Below, piece by piece: positions 27,501 through 42,500 of a stretch of 64,000 bases of DNA (the first letter of the stretch is position 1; the number at the start of each line of letters is the position of its first letter). The stretch spans positions 76,757 to 140,756 of the forward strand of contig VTPC01005359.1 of assembly GCA_011009095.1 (NCBI GenBank), read 5' to 3'. The notes below the pieces were generated by a model, which saw only the letters and a list, made by a program, of their open reading frames with translations, was not told the DNA's origin and made no database searches. This DNA comes from Ignelater luminosus. Lineage: Eukaryota > Arthropoda > Insecta > Coleoptera > Elateridae. The position numbers and the translations under genes were made by a program.

Positions 27501-30500
27501 TTATAAAATCAATTGTAGTCTTTGTGTAACTGACTTAACTTTTATTTCATCAATGGATTGCATTTTGTTATAAGTCGTGTATTTTACATTAAATAAGGAC
27601 TGCTTTTCTATTTTTATAAAAGCAGTTTTTTTTATTTTTAAATAGCATTAAATAAAAAATTGTAATTAAATTTAAACATTGCGTTCAAAAGCTCCAATCG
27701 GATTATTACCATGTTAGTTCTTTCAACAAACAGTTGTGGGAAATTATACCAATTCGCTTTTAATAAATTCTATTTTTATTTCTTATTTATTATTAATAAT
27801 TATTATTGTTATTATTAGAATAATGATGAACTTATACGAGCAAGCAACACAAAATAATTTGAAGGTTTATGTTAGGTTAGGTTACAAACAGATTAAAATA
27901 CTAGAAATAGTGCCGGTGTTCTAGCATTTTAGTGGCTACAGCTGTGATGGTCCATGACGTCAGCTACCATCAAAAATGTAAACTAACAAGTGCAACAAGC
28001 CCATTGATATAATAAAATATAACAAGTAAGATTTCTTAATAAAGTATAATAATATTAATAAAATTGTGTATGTATGTATTTGTATAACAAAAGAAATGTC
28101 AAGTAGTGAGTATCTACAACTAAAAACTGTTCAAGAAATTTCTCCACCGAACAATAGACATATTTGTTTATGAATTGCTTCATTTGGTTTCTAAAGGTTT
28201 TGTAACGTTTTATATCCTTGAAACTAGGCAGAATATGATTGTAAAGATCAACAGATCTCTCTACAAAAGATCTAAAGTGAACTGAACAACTTGGAAATGT
28301 TGGACAGATATTACCTTTGTTTTTATTATTATAGGAATCAATAACATGTGTAATAGGTAAAGCTGATGTGTTAGGACCAGTGTTGTAAATGCATCTAGAT
28401 ACTTACGGTGTATCTGTGCAAGTAACTATTTAGCTTTTCTCAATTCAATATCTGTATCTGTAATTGTAACTGGTCACATTTTTTTGTGTATCTGGCAGAA
28501 GTATCTATACAGCATTCACGATGTTTCTGGATCGTATATGGCTGTGAAAGAAGAATGACAGTTTGAGTATTGTAAACCGGACTGTTTATCTATTAACTCG
28601 GCTTGTAAAATATTATTGACGCTTAATGTGCTTTAAGGTTATGATTTTATGACAGTTTAACCTCACACTGTTGTCTTTTTTTGTAATTCTGTAAATATAA
28701 GGAAAACGTGATTTCTTTTTAACAAAACAAAACTAATCGGTACTAAACGTTTATGCAAAATTTTTGATCGTGCAACAGCCGCAGGTACGACAATTTTCAA
28801 AAGAAAAAAAGATACCTTTCAACCTAACAAAATGAAAGCATGGCCTGTTACGACCCAGAAACATCGTAAACGGAGTATAGATACACATCTTATTTTTTTA
28901 TTTCATCGAGTAGAAATTTACAGTATCTCAGATTTAAACAAAAGATAGCAGCACTGTGAACATGGTGTCGAGCATACAAAAATGAAATTAAATAAATCTT
29001 ATGTTAGAATTTGTAGTTAGGGAACACTAATGACCGATGGTAGCGCTGTGAACCACAACAATACTGGCAGTGTTACGACTGCACCTAAAGCAAGAAAAGC
29101 ATAATAAAATTAGAAATATGTGCAAACAATACTAAAATCAAATATGAAAATTCAGTCTATTGAAGCTTACGAAGTTTGAGTTTTTCTTATAGGTTTCTAT
29201 CCCATATAGATATAACCAGGTATAACATTAACAGTGCAATATTTGGATATCTAGATACATTTTTTCAGTAATTCTAATGTATGCATATTTATGCATTTTT
29301 AATTAACTTTAGTGGTATTAAAAAGATTTAAATTTATCACTAAAATTCTCAAAATCTGTATGGTGCTTTTAAGAAAATGTTAAGTAAATGTCTTTCTAAA
29401 GTGTATTCAAGTTAACTTTTGCAGTAAAGTATTAAGAGACATTCGGTTTATTTTTATTATACATTGTCTAATGTCCGAAGCAGTCGCTTTATTATTTTCT
29501 ACAAAACAGATTTCGGTTTGCAAGAGGATTAACTTGTTTCTGCAGAAATCTTTCTAATTTAACAAACACACACAAAAGTATTCTATTTAACTTGTTCCAA
29601 AGAGCTGGATAAAACCAATAATCTTACTGTCGCACGATTTATTCAAGAAGATTTATCATCATTCCAATTTATCCAAAAGTGTACCTTTAGGAAAGTTTTG
29701 CTCATGGAGCAGGGCAAAGTCTAAGAATATTCTGTTCTAACCTGATTCATATTTCCTGTTTAGCTCATGGTATGAATTGTCTAGCAGAAGAAATTAGAAA
29801 CAGTTTTCTGCTTGTTGACGAGTTGATCAGCAACATTAAAAAGATATTTATAAAAGCACCTTTAAGAGTGCAGTTTTATAAAGACCACCTGCAAAATATA
29901 CTGCTACCTCCACAACCAATAATAACTAGATGGAGTACATGGTTTGAAGCTGCTGTTTTCATGCAAACAACTTGGACGGTTTAAAAACCATTGTTATTCA
30001 ATTGGCAGATAATAGCAGAAATGCAAAAGTTGTTGCAATCTTCAAAATTACACCATTTGGCATTTATTAAATGCAATTACAGTTTCGTAATGAATACAAT
30101 TTCAAAATTAGAAGTACAGGGTATGTCACTTTTAAAATCTATTGATCTAATAAATAATTTTGGAGAAGATTGTAACAAAGTATAAAGTGCTATACTGCAA
30201 AAGTTTAATAATGTACCTAGTGCTGCCATAAATCTTTGGACAAGTATATAAATTGATAATATGGAAACTAAGAAATTAATTTTCAAACAAAATCCATTTG
30301 ATTAAACTACTGTAAGTTACAAATACATCTTGAACTATATTATTCAATATAACCTCCTTTGTTTTTTATAACAGCCTTTAAACGAGGAATCCACTTGTCT
30401 GTAGAGGCATGAACAATTTCAACAGGAAGATTCCGCGCTTCATATACTAATTTTCGTTTCAGCGACTTCAGATTTTTATGGGGTTTAGAACACATTCTTA

Positions 30501-33500
30501 GCTCCAGCTCTGACCATATTTAATAATCGAGTGGATTCAGATCCGGACTAGATGCAGGCCAGTCTTCTGTACTTATAAAGTCTGGTATATTGCCGGTTAA
30601 CCACTGCTGAGTTGATTTGGCTTCGTGAGTCGGAGCCAAATCTTACTGGAAAGTCCATCTTTGATTTTTGAACATAGTATTGGATAGGGGAAACACAATC
30701 AGCGTCAATATCTCTTCCATATAATTTTTGGCATTTGTTTAGACACCCTTCTCACAAAAGTGAACATCTGTAATGCCGCTGTGGCTTACGCCAAACCAAA
30801 CCGTCACATTAGAAGGATGGTGACTACGAATAACCCTTTTGTTGTGTTCAGGAATCTGCTGAGAAGATTTAGCTTACACCCTGCTATTTTGTTTGTTAAA
30901 AGACTCTTTCACTGTAAAAATTTTTTCATCGGTAAATAATATATTTTGTCCTTGGGTTAACACGTGTCTGGTAAGTATCCGTTTCAATTTTTCTAGTCTC
31001 AATTTTTTTAAACGATTATTTAAATAATGTGATGTATACCGTTTATAAGCTCATACATGAAGATCATCTTTTAATAACCTGGACATGGATCTCGTTGATA
31101 TTCTAGCCTGTAGAGCCATTTTCTTTTATGTTCCACATGGATTTCTTCTTATACGTTCTCGCACAATCTTTATTATTTTTGGAGTCCTTGCAGAACGCGG
31201 ACGCCCACACCTTTTGCGGTCTTCAACACTGCCAGTTTCCCAGTAGCGTTTAATGGTGTAGTATATGACACTACAAACAACACTAAGTTTTTTTAAAACT
31301 TTGAAAATTTCAGATGGTTTCTTTCTACACTTGAATAGTACTATTATAGCTACACGAGTAGTTTTCCTTGCAGACATTTTTGCAACTGAAAGAGTTTTGA
31401 CTTTGGTGATCGAATGTTTGTTTGACAGGTTACTATGATTATACAATAATAAAAATGCAATCGCTGGAATCAAAGCTAACCTGATTAATAAAGCATAAAC
31501 TTCTGTCCAAAGACTTATGGCAGTATTAGGTAATTACAAAAAATAAGGAGTACCTAACTGTGTGGAGTGTGAACATGTGCTTAGGCACCTGTGCACAACG
31601 GCAGACTCGAGTGAAAATGAACGAGCAACGTTTGATGTACGTTTAATGATGTTTGTACAATTCAACAATCATTGTTAATGTTGTTTAATAAATAATACAT
31701 AATAAAAGTTTAATATATTTATTATGTGAAATATAAAAACGTAACACTAACAATACGTAAGGTTACAGAAGTTCTTCAAGGCAAGATTAATTACATTACA
31801 TTAATAGCCAAGCTGAAGAATGTTCCAGTTACATCAGTAGATGTTGAGAGAAGCTTTTTGATTTTTAAACATCTGTTTACAGATAGGAGACACCGATTTC
31901 TATTAGAGAATTCTGAAAAATACTTAGTAAATAATTAATTGTTTTAGGAATATGTGATAACCAATATTATTTTAATCTACATATATTTTTAAGTTAAGTT
32001 AATCCTGAAAAGTATCAAATTTATTGTGAAATATACATAAGATTAAATTTTTTAAAAATTAAGTGTAAACTACGGGACAAAATAAATCAGATTTTATGTT
32101 CTATATTCTTGAAGAAAACAGGCTATTGTACAATTATTTTAAGTAAATAAAATGATCATCTTCCTCACAAGTAACCAAAGATTACTAAGGAGCATCTTAT
32201 TCACTCAAGATAATTGTACAATGGGTTGTTTTTCTCACGGAATTAAAAAAGAGTTGTGATTTATTTTGTCCCTTTCCTTACATGTGTTATTATACCTACT
32301 TTTAACACTCTCCAAACTTAAGATTCGTTGCTGCATATACCCTTATTTCGTCTGCATACGTATATATGCATTTATTTGAAATTTTTCTTGCATATTTTCT
32401 GATCTCTAGTGATAACAAATAACAATATTATGTGATGTACACCTACTTTTAAAAAAAATCGGAAAAAAGCCTGTGGTAGAATATATAATATGCAGCACAG
32501 TCCATTTCTTTGCTAAGATATAATATCCTGTAATTAGTAATTGAAACCGAATGTATAAAACTAAAATTAAAATATGGTGTTTCAACAGGAAACGAATGCA
32601 ACTAGATTGATAATAATAATAATGTCAAAAATTACAGCAACGCTTTTTTCTTTGTTAGAATAAGTGTAATTGATGTAATTAAAAAAGCATTATGTCTGGC
32701 AATCATTTTTGAAAGATGTACTGCTCTAACCAAATAAAAATCTTCAATTAGTTATGAATTTTCTAATCAAGACAATTTGTAAAATTTAAATCAAAATTCA
32801 TATTAGCAGTTAAGTAACATTTTACACTTTTATTAATAATTTATCAATATTAATACCACTGCAGAATAAAAAAAAGGTTCAGGAAGAAAACCTGCATACT
32901 TAAATGTGTAAAACAGAATTTTAAGAACAGTGATTCTACATCTATCCATTTGTCAGCCAAGAAATTTGGTACATCTAAAAGCTATGTAGGTAAAACATTA
33001 CATGAGAAGACAAACATAAAATTTTGGAAGAAGAAAATTATACTAAGACATCTTTACCTAAAATACTCTAAACATGAGTTTGTGTTAGATGATGAATTCT
33101 ATTTTACCCATAGTCAGTGCGACTTGATAAAATTTCTGTGGTTGCTCAATATTTTTAAAATATAAGACTAATAAGATTACTTTATAGTTATACTTAGTAT
33201 CTACCTGAATCTTTCCTACTGATAGGTGTTTTACCGTGGGTGCTCAAGTCCTGAAGCACCCACGTAGTCAGCATCTATGATTTTACCTGAAACAAGTCAA
33301 GAACTTGTGGTAATGATGGTATTAATTCAAATGATCTAAATATAGTGTCAAAGACAAAAAGTTTTGAACTAATGTAAGGCCAAGTTTGAAACAAAAGTAT
33401 TGGTTTGGATCACTATTGATCCAAAAGGTTTAAAAATCTGGTACCAGATGGAACGTATTCAGCATTTAAAGAATGAAAACATTACATTTGTACAACAAAG

Positions 33501-36500
33501 AACATAATGCTGCTAAAAGATCCCTGAAGCAAGATTTTGAAATAAAAAATCTATGCTCAAAACTGGAAAGCCAATTTGAATTTGTACTGCCTCAACAGAT
33601 TTACTAATAAATAAGTTAGGAATTTTAACATTTCCAATTGTTCTGATACATCGAGACAGTATTGATATATTGTATCATTTTATTATTTTTAAAGATTTGT
33701 CATCACAATAGAAAGAGTTATGATTTCTGAGTTCTATACAAGTCAAAACGGCAGATTAACTTGCTTGTCTTGTTACTTATGAGTATTCGCATAGTATACA
33801 ATACCTACTTCAAAGAAGTTTTATACTATGGCCTCTTCTAAACTGTTTATAATAAAAGAAGAAGCTAGAAAAACAAGTTCAGAAAAATATTCTACTTCTA
33901 CAAAAGAAGATTCAGTGATCCAATTTAGGAAATTTCATGCCTAGTTTAGGATAAATTGATACTAACTGTCAAGAGAGAAAAATAAGATTTGGGTTGACAT
34001 TACTTTATAAAGTTTATTCTTACACTAAGCAAGGGGACTGGTGGCACCACCAGTGTGTGTGTGTTACCGTTTGGCACCAAAACACACGTATGAGTCTTAA
34101 TCGAACAAACCTATTTAAATCAAGATTTTTGGCATCAAAGTAATGGCGAATACGTCACACTTAACTCATATTGCTTAAATACAGCGTGCAGTAACTTCTC
34201 TCTCTTTCCTAATTTAAGATTCAAGTTGAATTAAGTAATTATAAAACAATGTTTGACATTCGACGACATAATATGTACAAACGATCGTAGCTACCGCAAT
34301 GTAAACGTAAAAACCCTCGATGTAGATTCGTAAGGCACTTTCAAAAAGTCATTAGCCACGCTAAATTCACAAGATTTTAGCTTTAGTTTTTGAATGAGCC
34401 AGTATCCGACTTTCTCCTTCTAATTTAAAAGATCAAAAACATAACCTTTATACGCACCAACTTAAAACGAACAGCTGATCGCAATGCCGTTAATCGTATA
34501 AACAACTCTATTGGCAACTGTTTTTGAACGCGTTTTGTTCTAGGCGTCAGTAGTACCAACATAATAGTGATCAATAAAAGAACTGCTAACGCAAAACTAA
34601 ATTGATTTCCGGTTTGTCATTTGACTAGTGAAGACGTTACGCAGTTTACTAGAGTTTATTTACGATTACGAGAAGAAAAGTGAAAAATATCGAAAAAATG
34701 ACGATCAGCACCGTGACAAAGAAGAAATCAGATCAGGTAAAAGTTCAACACTTTATTAAAGATCACTCTTTGTAAATATAAAGATGGTTTGCATTCTAAT
34801 GTACAAATCTTCCTTTTCTTCCAAGTAAATTACTTAAGTATGTGTACATGAAAATGGACCATCTTGTTTAGTTGGATGATTCGTTTGAAATATTCATACA
34901 TATGCTATAGAAGTTTTTATTAAAAACAATCATCCAATTATTTAAATTTCTACTTCTAATTTCTTGATTAGTGAAATCATTTGGTTATGCCCGTCACTAG
35001 TTTTGACGGTGACTACCGTTTCATTTTACGGTCATTTACAAGAGTGTGTGAACAACATCCTTGGACAACAAGATCTGAGAATGATGTTAAAACATTTTCG
35101 TAGTGAATGGGTTTCCCCATATCTTAATCTTGATGTTTTGGATCAATATATTTCGTTTATATCATGAAATAAATGATAGTATCTTTGGTTGATTTTGTAA
35201 AAGGAGTATATTATAATTTGAAATTGCTTCTTTGCACATCTAACCTGATGTGTAGAGTAAAATATGTTTGATAGTACCTTGAACTTGATCATAAATAATT
35301 TGTATTGTTGTTCATAATGGTATTTCTTAGTAAGAATGCTCACCAAAATGATGTGGCAAATGATTTGACGCGTGATGTGGCATGTAACATGCATCTTCAA
35401 GGTAACCAAATAAAAACGTATGCGTTAGCGCATACCGAAATGACGTGGAATGTTTGCGAGTAGCAACACGTCACGTCAGTGTCTAGACAATTGCTGCAGG
35501 CTCCACTTTGTCATATGTTACACACAAGTTACTTTATTTTTTAAATAATTTGCAAGTGTTAATAAATTATAACCTTTTTTTTGATAAGTAATAATACTTT
35601 TAAACAACTTTATAAAAGTTTTCTTTTTATCCAGTCAAATCAAACTTTTTTAATTATTTTTTTATGATTTAATTTTTTAAAAACATTGTAAGCTCCATGA
35701 TCTGTAACATTGTTTTTCCAAAAAGGATGTACCCAATAGCGCCGTTTATCACCCTTACAATAATTATTGTGATTGAGATTAACTAAATTCAATACATTAT
35801 TATTTAGATGAATTGAATCTACTGAATGTTAGCTGCAACTGTTACACTTTAGTGGGCTTTGAGTCACATGTCAGTATCGTCACTTCTATGCCATTGTCAT
35901 ATATTGTTGCCATGTTATTGCCAGGTCATTTATCATGTCACTTCCATGGCCGTTCTGTCGTTGATACTTAATTCAAGGCTAACTTGTGATTTTTCTGTTT
36001 TTTTTATTTGGAGGTTGGAGGTTAGGTTTTTTCAATTAAATTATTTTGCTTTGAGAAATTGTCTAAACAGCCAGTCACGTTATATTAGATTCTAGCTGAT
36101 GGAAATTTGTCTTGAAAAGCGTATTAATAATGGACTGCTACTTCTTTTTAACTGTATTAGTAAAGAAGTTATTTATCTAACGCTATCAAATTTGGGATGG
36201 CCAGATTCCATGTAAATGTATGGTATCTCAGAAACCAGAATCTTGTTTGCAAGTTGTAGGGAAACAATTTTTTTTGAAATTTCTTTGAGGGCCTGTATCT
36301 AGATTGTTTGAGAAAATAGAAAAAAAATAAGAGCAGTTGTTTTTGAGTTTATAAGAAAAGCTGTTTAAGTTACAGCAGATTGGTACAGCTCACGTTTTTG
36401 TGTTTTACTTATGTTCTATTTCTTTGGTTTAGACTTCTGATGTGAAAACTATTTATCAATTTAGTTTTTCAAAATATAGGCCTAAATCCTTGCTTTCATC

Positions 36501-39500
36501 TTTTAGAACATAACGATTTGTCACATATGCACATGATGAATCTCAAATGTTTAGATTTGTTTTTGGCATATTATTGAGCTCGATACGATTCTAAAGTAAA
36601 AAAATTTTTCGATTTTTGGCGGCCATTTTGATCATGTGCCTGAAGAATTATCAAAAAACGAAGACACCACATCGTCTTTAGTTTTTGATGTAGAATTCAA
36701 ATCTGAAGTCAAAATTTCAAAATTTGACAAAAGGTGCAAATAGACAGACTTTGCAAATTCAGTAACGACTCCTTCGGAGTTCGTTGACCAGAACAAAGAT
36801 TCTTCAACTAATTCTATGCTTATACAGGGTGCATGTGACAATGTTACCTTTTCATCATGAAATTGGTTTTTCATCACTAATAGAAAGTTCACCATACCTA
36901 CAAAGTATTGTTTAGCATTTGTTTTCAAAAAAAAAACCAAGTTTTTTATTTAGTTAGTTTTGCATTAGTAGGCTATTGTTCACAGATACTTTAGGTACAT
37001 ACATCTGTCATCATGATAATTGGCTCTCAAAGTATACCAATAAAATGTTATTTGATCCCCCTAATAAGAGAATGAGAAATGCTTTGAATTCAATACACAT
37101 GTGAGTGAATTAATCTAATAGCATGTTCAACTGACTGCTCTAGAGTGCTCTGAGAGTATCTCTCTGTCAGTTTTCAATACGTGTTACTAAGAACTAACAC
37201 ATATTATACTCTCATCAGAGTGATCGAACATAGCCAATCGAACAATGCTATAAAACATTTAATTTTGTTCTTCCAGGCTATTTTGATATAGTATTTTTAC
37301 TGCCATTTAATAGTGTCATCGTTCACAAAGTTAGTTAGAAGATCAGTACATCAAACTATTATTTTATATTTTATTATGTATTCATTAATATGACAAAAAA
37401 ATGCCAAAACAGATGTATTAACAATCTTAATTCAACTGTGGTTATTATAAACTATCAAATACTATAAAATACGTTTACATTTGTTTAAAATAATGACTGT
37501 TGCATTTTAATATTCCTATTTAATTGTACACACGGTTATGTCGAACATTCATTTAAGATAACAAGAGCGTTGGTTGTTGAAACTAATATTAACATTTAAT
37601 GGTAAAGATGTAACTATTGTATTATTCATAGAAGATTAAACATTAGAAATATAAAATTGTTATGAAAATGAAACACTTTTTCAGACATTGCTTTACCAGT
37701 ATAACAATAATTATTGTATTGTAATGTTAATATAGTTCATAAACTATGATTGCTTATGGTTAATTTGATTGGATCTATATATTAAGCGTATAATAAATAG
37801 AATTCATTTGTTTATACTCTTAAATGCGTATCTGAAAAATGCCACTGCACCATGATTTTATTTTAGATAACTAGACATTCTATTTATAGTCAATGGTTTT
37901 TAACCATTGTGTAATATAATCACCTGCAGCATATATTATGTACTCCTTCAGTAGATTTTTAACAGCTGCACTAATTTTATTTAAATACCTATTATAGGCA
38001 TAATCCACAGTGTGTGTGTGTAGAAGGCAGTGTTATTAAATATCTCCAGAACTGCATAACGAGTGAAGGCTTTTCCACTACTATTTTATAGCGATACACA
38101 AAAGGAGTCAGGAATTGTCAGCTTAATTAACCTTAGACAGTTTGAAGGTATTTGGACTTTTTAATTCCCCACATTATTCTAATCATTTAAAAACCTTCTG
38201 ATATGCAGATCTGCACCAATGTCGCCTGGAAGAAAAGGAAGGACATTGACAGGGCAGTCAGGGCAACCTGAAAACCTAGAAGTACCTCCTCAGCGTGTTA
38301 CTCGTTCTCGCCAGAATGCTAACCGTATGATGGCTGGTGCAGCAGCATGTAGTACTCAACAAACAGGATCTATGCTACAACCAGTTCAGCCTGTTTTAAT
38401 AGTAAATATCTTTGGCGTTGATGGTGTTATTATGTCTCTCTATTATTATGCTGCTGTTTAAAATCTACCCTTAAATCAGAAGTTTTTATTACTTCTTTTG
38501 GGGAAAAAAAAGAAGAAATTATTGGATTTATGTATGCCACTTTTCTTCTTCTTGCCAGACAAGAAGCCTTGTACAAGACAACTTGGTTATATATATCCAA
38601 AAGGACAGTGGCATTTACATACCAATTTAAGAGTATATTATTTATACAATTTAAGTAACTGTGTATCACAGTATTTGAAATGCTGTAGGTTATTAATTAG
38701 TAATAGTAGAATTAAAAATAGTAAATGCTAGGTATTAATTTATATTAACTTACTTATTAGCAAGGACAGTGCATCATTGAATGTTAAGGTAGTTGTTTTC
38801 TAGATAACAGTGAATTAATGTATAGATTAAATATTGGCATATAAAATGCAAATAATGGCTGGCAAATGATACCTATTTAAACATTAAAAGCACATAACAA
38901 TGTTTGTTTTAATTACCATCTAGATGAAAACCTCATCTAGAAAGATCACAATCAAATTAAAGCTTTTTATCTATTCTATACAGCGTTTTCAAACTAAAAT
39001 ACTGTGAACACGGTTACATAGTAAAAGATCTAATACACCTTTTAATGTGCTTTGCATCTTTACTGTCTAATTTAGCAGATGCTCTTTAACATTTGTTTAA
39101 TATAACTATGTTTCTTATTTTTCCAGTCACGCCAAGCGGCAATGTATAATCAAAACATATACCAACAGTATCAACATTATCAAAAACCTCAACAAAATGT
39201 ACTGAATAATTATCCTGTACATCCCGATGTTAAATTCAAGAGACTTCCATTCTTTGATGTCATCGCTGATTTATTAAAACCATCATCACTTGTACCTCAA
39301 AATAATCAAAGACTTCAAGAGGCAACTTTCTATTTCCATTTGACACCACAACAAGCAACTGATGTTGCAACCTCAAGAGATATTCGGCCAGGCTCAAAAT
39401 GTGAATATATTAAACAAGTTCAGTTGCGTTTTTGCCTGCTGGAAACTACCTGCGAACAAGAAGATTATTTTCCTCCAAATGTAGTGGTGAAAGTTAATAG

Positions 39501-42500
39501 TAAATTATGCCCATTACCAGTAAGTAATTAATGTTGGGCATTAGAAGATTTATTATAAATATAATTTATTCTACTTTATAGAATCCAATTCCGACTAATA
39601 AGCCAGGCGTGGAACCAAAACGCCCGCCTCGTCCTGTAAATATCACACCAATGGTAAAATTAAGTCCAACAGTAGCTAATGCAATCCATGTATCATGGGC
39701 TGCCGATTATGGACGTGGCTATGCTATTACAGTAGCACTCGTTCACAAAAGAAATTCTAATGATCTTCTGCAGCGATTGAAAAGTCGTGGTGTTAAGCAT
39801 TCCGATCACACTCGTGGATTAAGTATGTTATTTAATTTGTAAAAAGTGTAATATGTTCATTTTAAATTTCAACTTTTAGTTAAAGAAAAATTGAATGAAG
39901 ATGCCGATGGTGAAATAGCTACCACTTGTTTGCGGGTGTCTTTGATGTGTCCTTTAGGAAAGATGCGCATGTCCACTCCATGTCGTTCAATTACTTGTCA
40001 ACATTTACAATGTTTTGATGCTTCATTGTTTTTGCAAATGAATGAACGAAAGCCTACATGGAATTGTCCTGTTTGTGATAAACCTGCCTTATATGACAAT
40101 CTAGTCATTGATGGGTAAGCTATAATAATTGTACAAAATTATATTACGTATTTGATTATTTTATTTTGGTAGGTATTTTCAAGATGTCCTAGGTAGTTCT
40201 AATGCAGAAACTAGTGAAATACAATTACATAAAGATGGGTCTTGGAGCACCCAAGTGACAGAAAAGAAGACTGTAGCTAGAGTTGAAAAAGTTCCTGATG
40301 ATTCTATAGAAATTATATCTGATGATATTGGTAAGACTGAAATTTATTTAAATTTTTTTTCTTTGTTTTTGTGTGTACTGTAATATAAGAAATATTTAAA
40401 ATACAACTAAATGAGCAATGTAATGTTTCTGTGGTAACTTCTGCTGTTTAAATTACAGAGGTAGTTAGTTCAGCAACTACTAATAATAACCAAGTCGAAT
40501 CGTCAAGTACCGAAAAACCAAAAGAAGACTCGACAGCAGCTGCTCCAGCTAAAGAGAAAGATGTTGTTGATCTGACTATATCAGATTCAGATGATGATGA
40601 ACCGTTGGCAAAACGTCGCGCATTGAATCCAAAACCTGACTCCACCATCAAATTTTCTGGTATGTTAGAACAGTATTTGATTGATTAAGATTAACCTTTA
40701 TAATACAATTATTTTTGTACCTGTGATTCTTTTATTATAAGAAGAAATAACATTGACTTGGAAAACATCAGCAAGTTGTTAGTGAAAAAACAAACAATAT
40801 TTTTTTGTGTATATTTAATATTTTAACTTAATATGTAACATATTTCACTAAAAATTTTGTGTTATTTTAAAAATGGATCATTTGTTTAATCTGTAAAGTA
40901 ATAATCAGTAAGTAAATTAAAATAGAGTAATTTGACTATAATCTCTAGCAATGGAAGTAATGTATGTGAAATGTGATAGCTTAGTTTGATTATATTGTTT
41001 AGATTGATTCATTAAGGCCAAATAGAACACAAAGATAGTGGTCAATGTTACTAATATTTTTTATGATTATTTTTGATGTATTTAAATAAAATATGAAAAT
41101 CTGCAATTTCTTTTGCTATATGAATATCCTGTTATGTTTAGTGAAGGATAGCTTTTTATTTCATTTAAGATTAGTAAAATTAGTATCGAATAATAACATA
41201 CAGGCTGTTTGTTTTAAAATGGCTATAGCTCTTTTGCTTATGAAGCAATCTTGATGAATACTTTCTTTAATTTATTGCTTAATTTCCATTTCAAGCTCAA
41301 TTACGTTTGTACTGCAAAGTACTATTTGTTAAGATTAAATCATAACAACAGAGCTCTCTTATAGTATTTTTAAGTTAAAAAGTTGACTCTTCCTGTAAGA
41401 GGTTAATTCAACTTTTAAATAAATTAATTCATCAGTACAAATAACTAGATAAACTTAATATTTTGTTTTGTTTTTCAACAATTTTCTAAATCAGTGTTTT
41501 TTCTTCTTAATTATTTATCACAAAACAGTTGAAAGAATTGATTACTTTAGAAAGATACTCTAGGAAGAGTTTTCCCAAAATGTGAATTTCGTTGTTTCAC
41601 ATTATGGTAGACAAATCTACAATTCAATTTCAAGAATACATAATGAACTGTATTCAATAGATTAGATGCTTTAGATAATAATATATTGTAAGGAATATTT
41701 AATGGTTTTTCTTTTTTGAAAATTGGAGGTTGTTGTGATCTTATTATTAGTTATTTAAAAATATCATACTGCAAGTGAGTGGGATTCACACTGTACATGT
41801 ACATAATCATTGAGAGTTTTCAAAAAGTTTATAATGCGTAATACAAGTAAGGAAACACATTAATATCTTTTTATTACTAAAACTGCTGGTTTTAAGCCGA
41901 GATCATTTATATTTTTGTTTTTCTTTTGCCACAATCAGTAGTACTTTAATAAACGCAACAGAACAATCAAAAAACGTAATAGTACAGAATTTTATTTAAA
42001 AGTTGTGCGAGTAGGTATTAAGTGTACAGTTGACTTTAAATTGGTTGGTGTATCAATTTATCAAGAACATGCATTTGTATGTCTGAAAGCCTTCTTCATC
42101 TAACATCATATTTTATAATGCAGTTCCAAAATCTTCTGTAAATTGTAATTTAAGAAAGCTTGTCAATAAAGATTGACATTTCCTGACATTCGCTAATATA
42201 ATTGTTTATATAATACCCACCCCTAATCCTAAGGAGGTAATAAATAATTCCATAAAAAATACATTTGTTATTACACCATTAATTAAAGATCATATCGATG
42301 TTTAATAAAATTATTTTGATTACATGTATATCTCATATTAGCTAGTTACTAGTTTTTCTTTTGTTAAAAACAGACAAGTGGTTGCTTCTTATTTTATTTC
42401 TCACATTATTGAAAAGGAGAAAGCTACAAAAATATTGTCATCTTTAATTTAATCTGGTGAATGAGGGAAATTACAAAATAGTACGAACTTATATTCAGTA

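Noticed and set aside
36632-36940. 102-codon minus-strand frame ([20 protein letters not shown])
   Set aside because: No recognisable family, no splice context and repeat-like surroundings; insufficient to call a gene.
38430-38731. Two overlapping frames on opposite strands just after the alternative linker exon
   Set aside because: Lie beyond the GTAAAT donor, overlap each other and show no conserved content; intronic chance frames.
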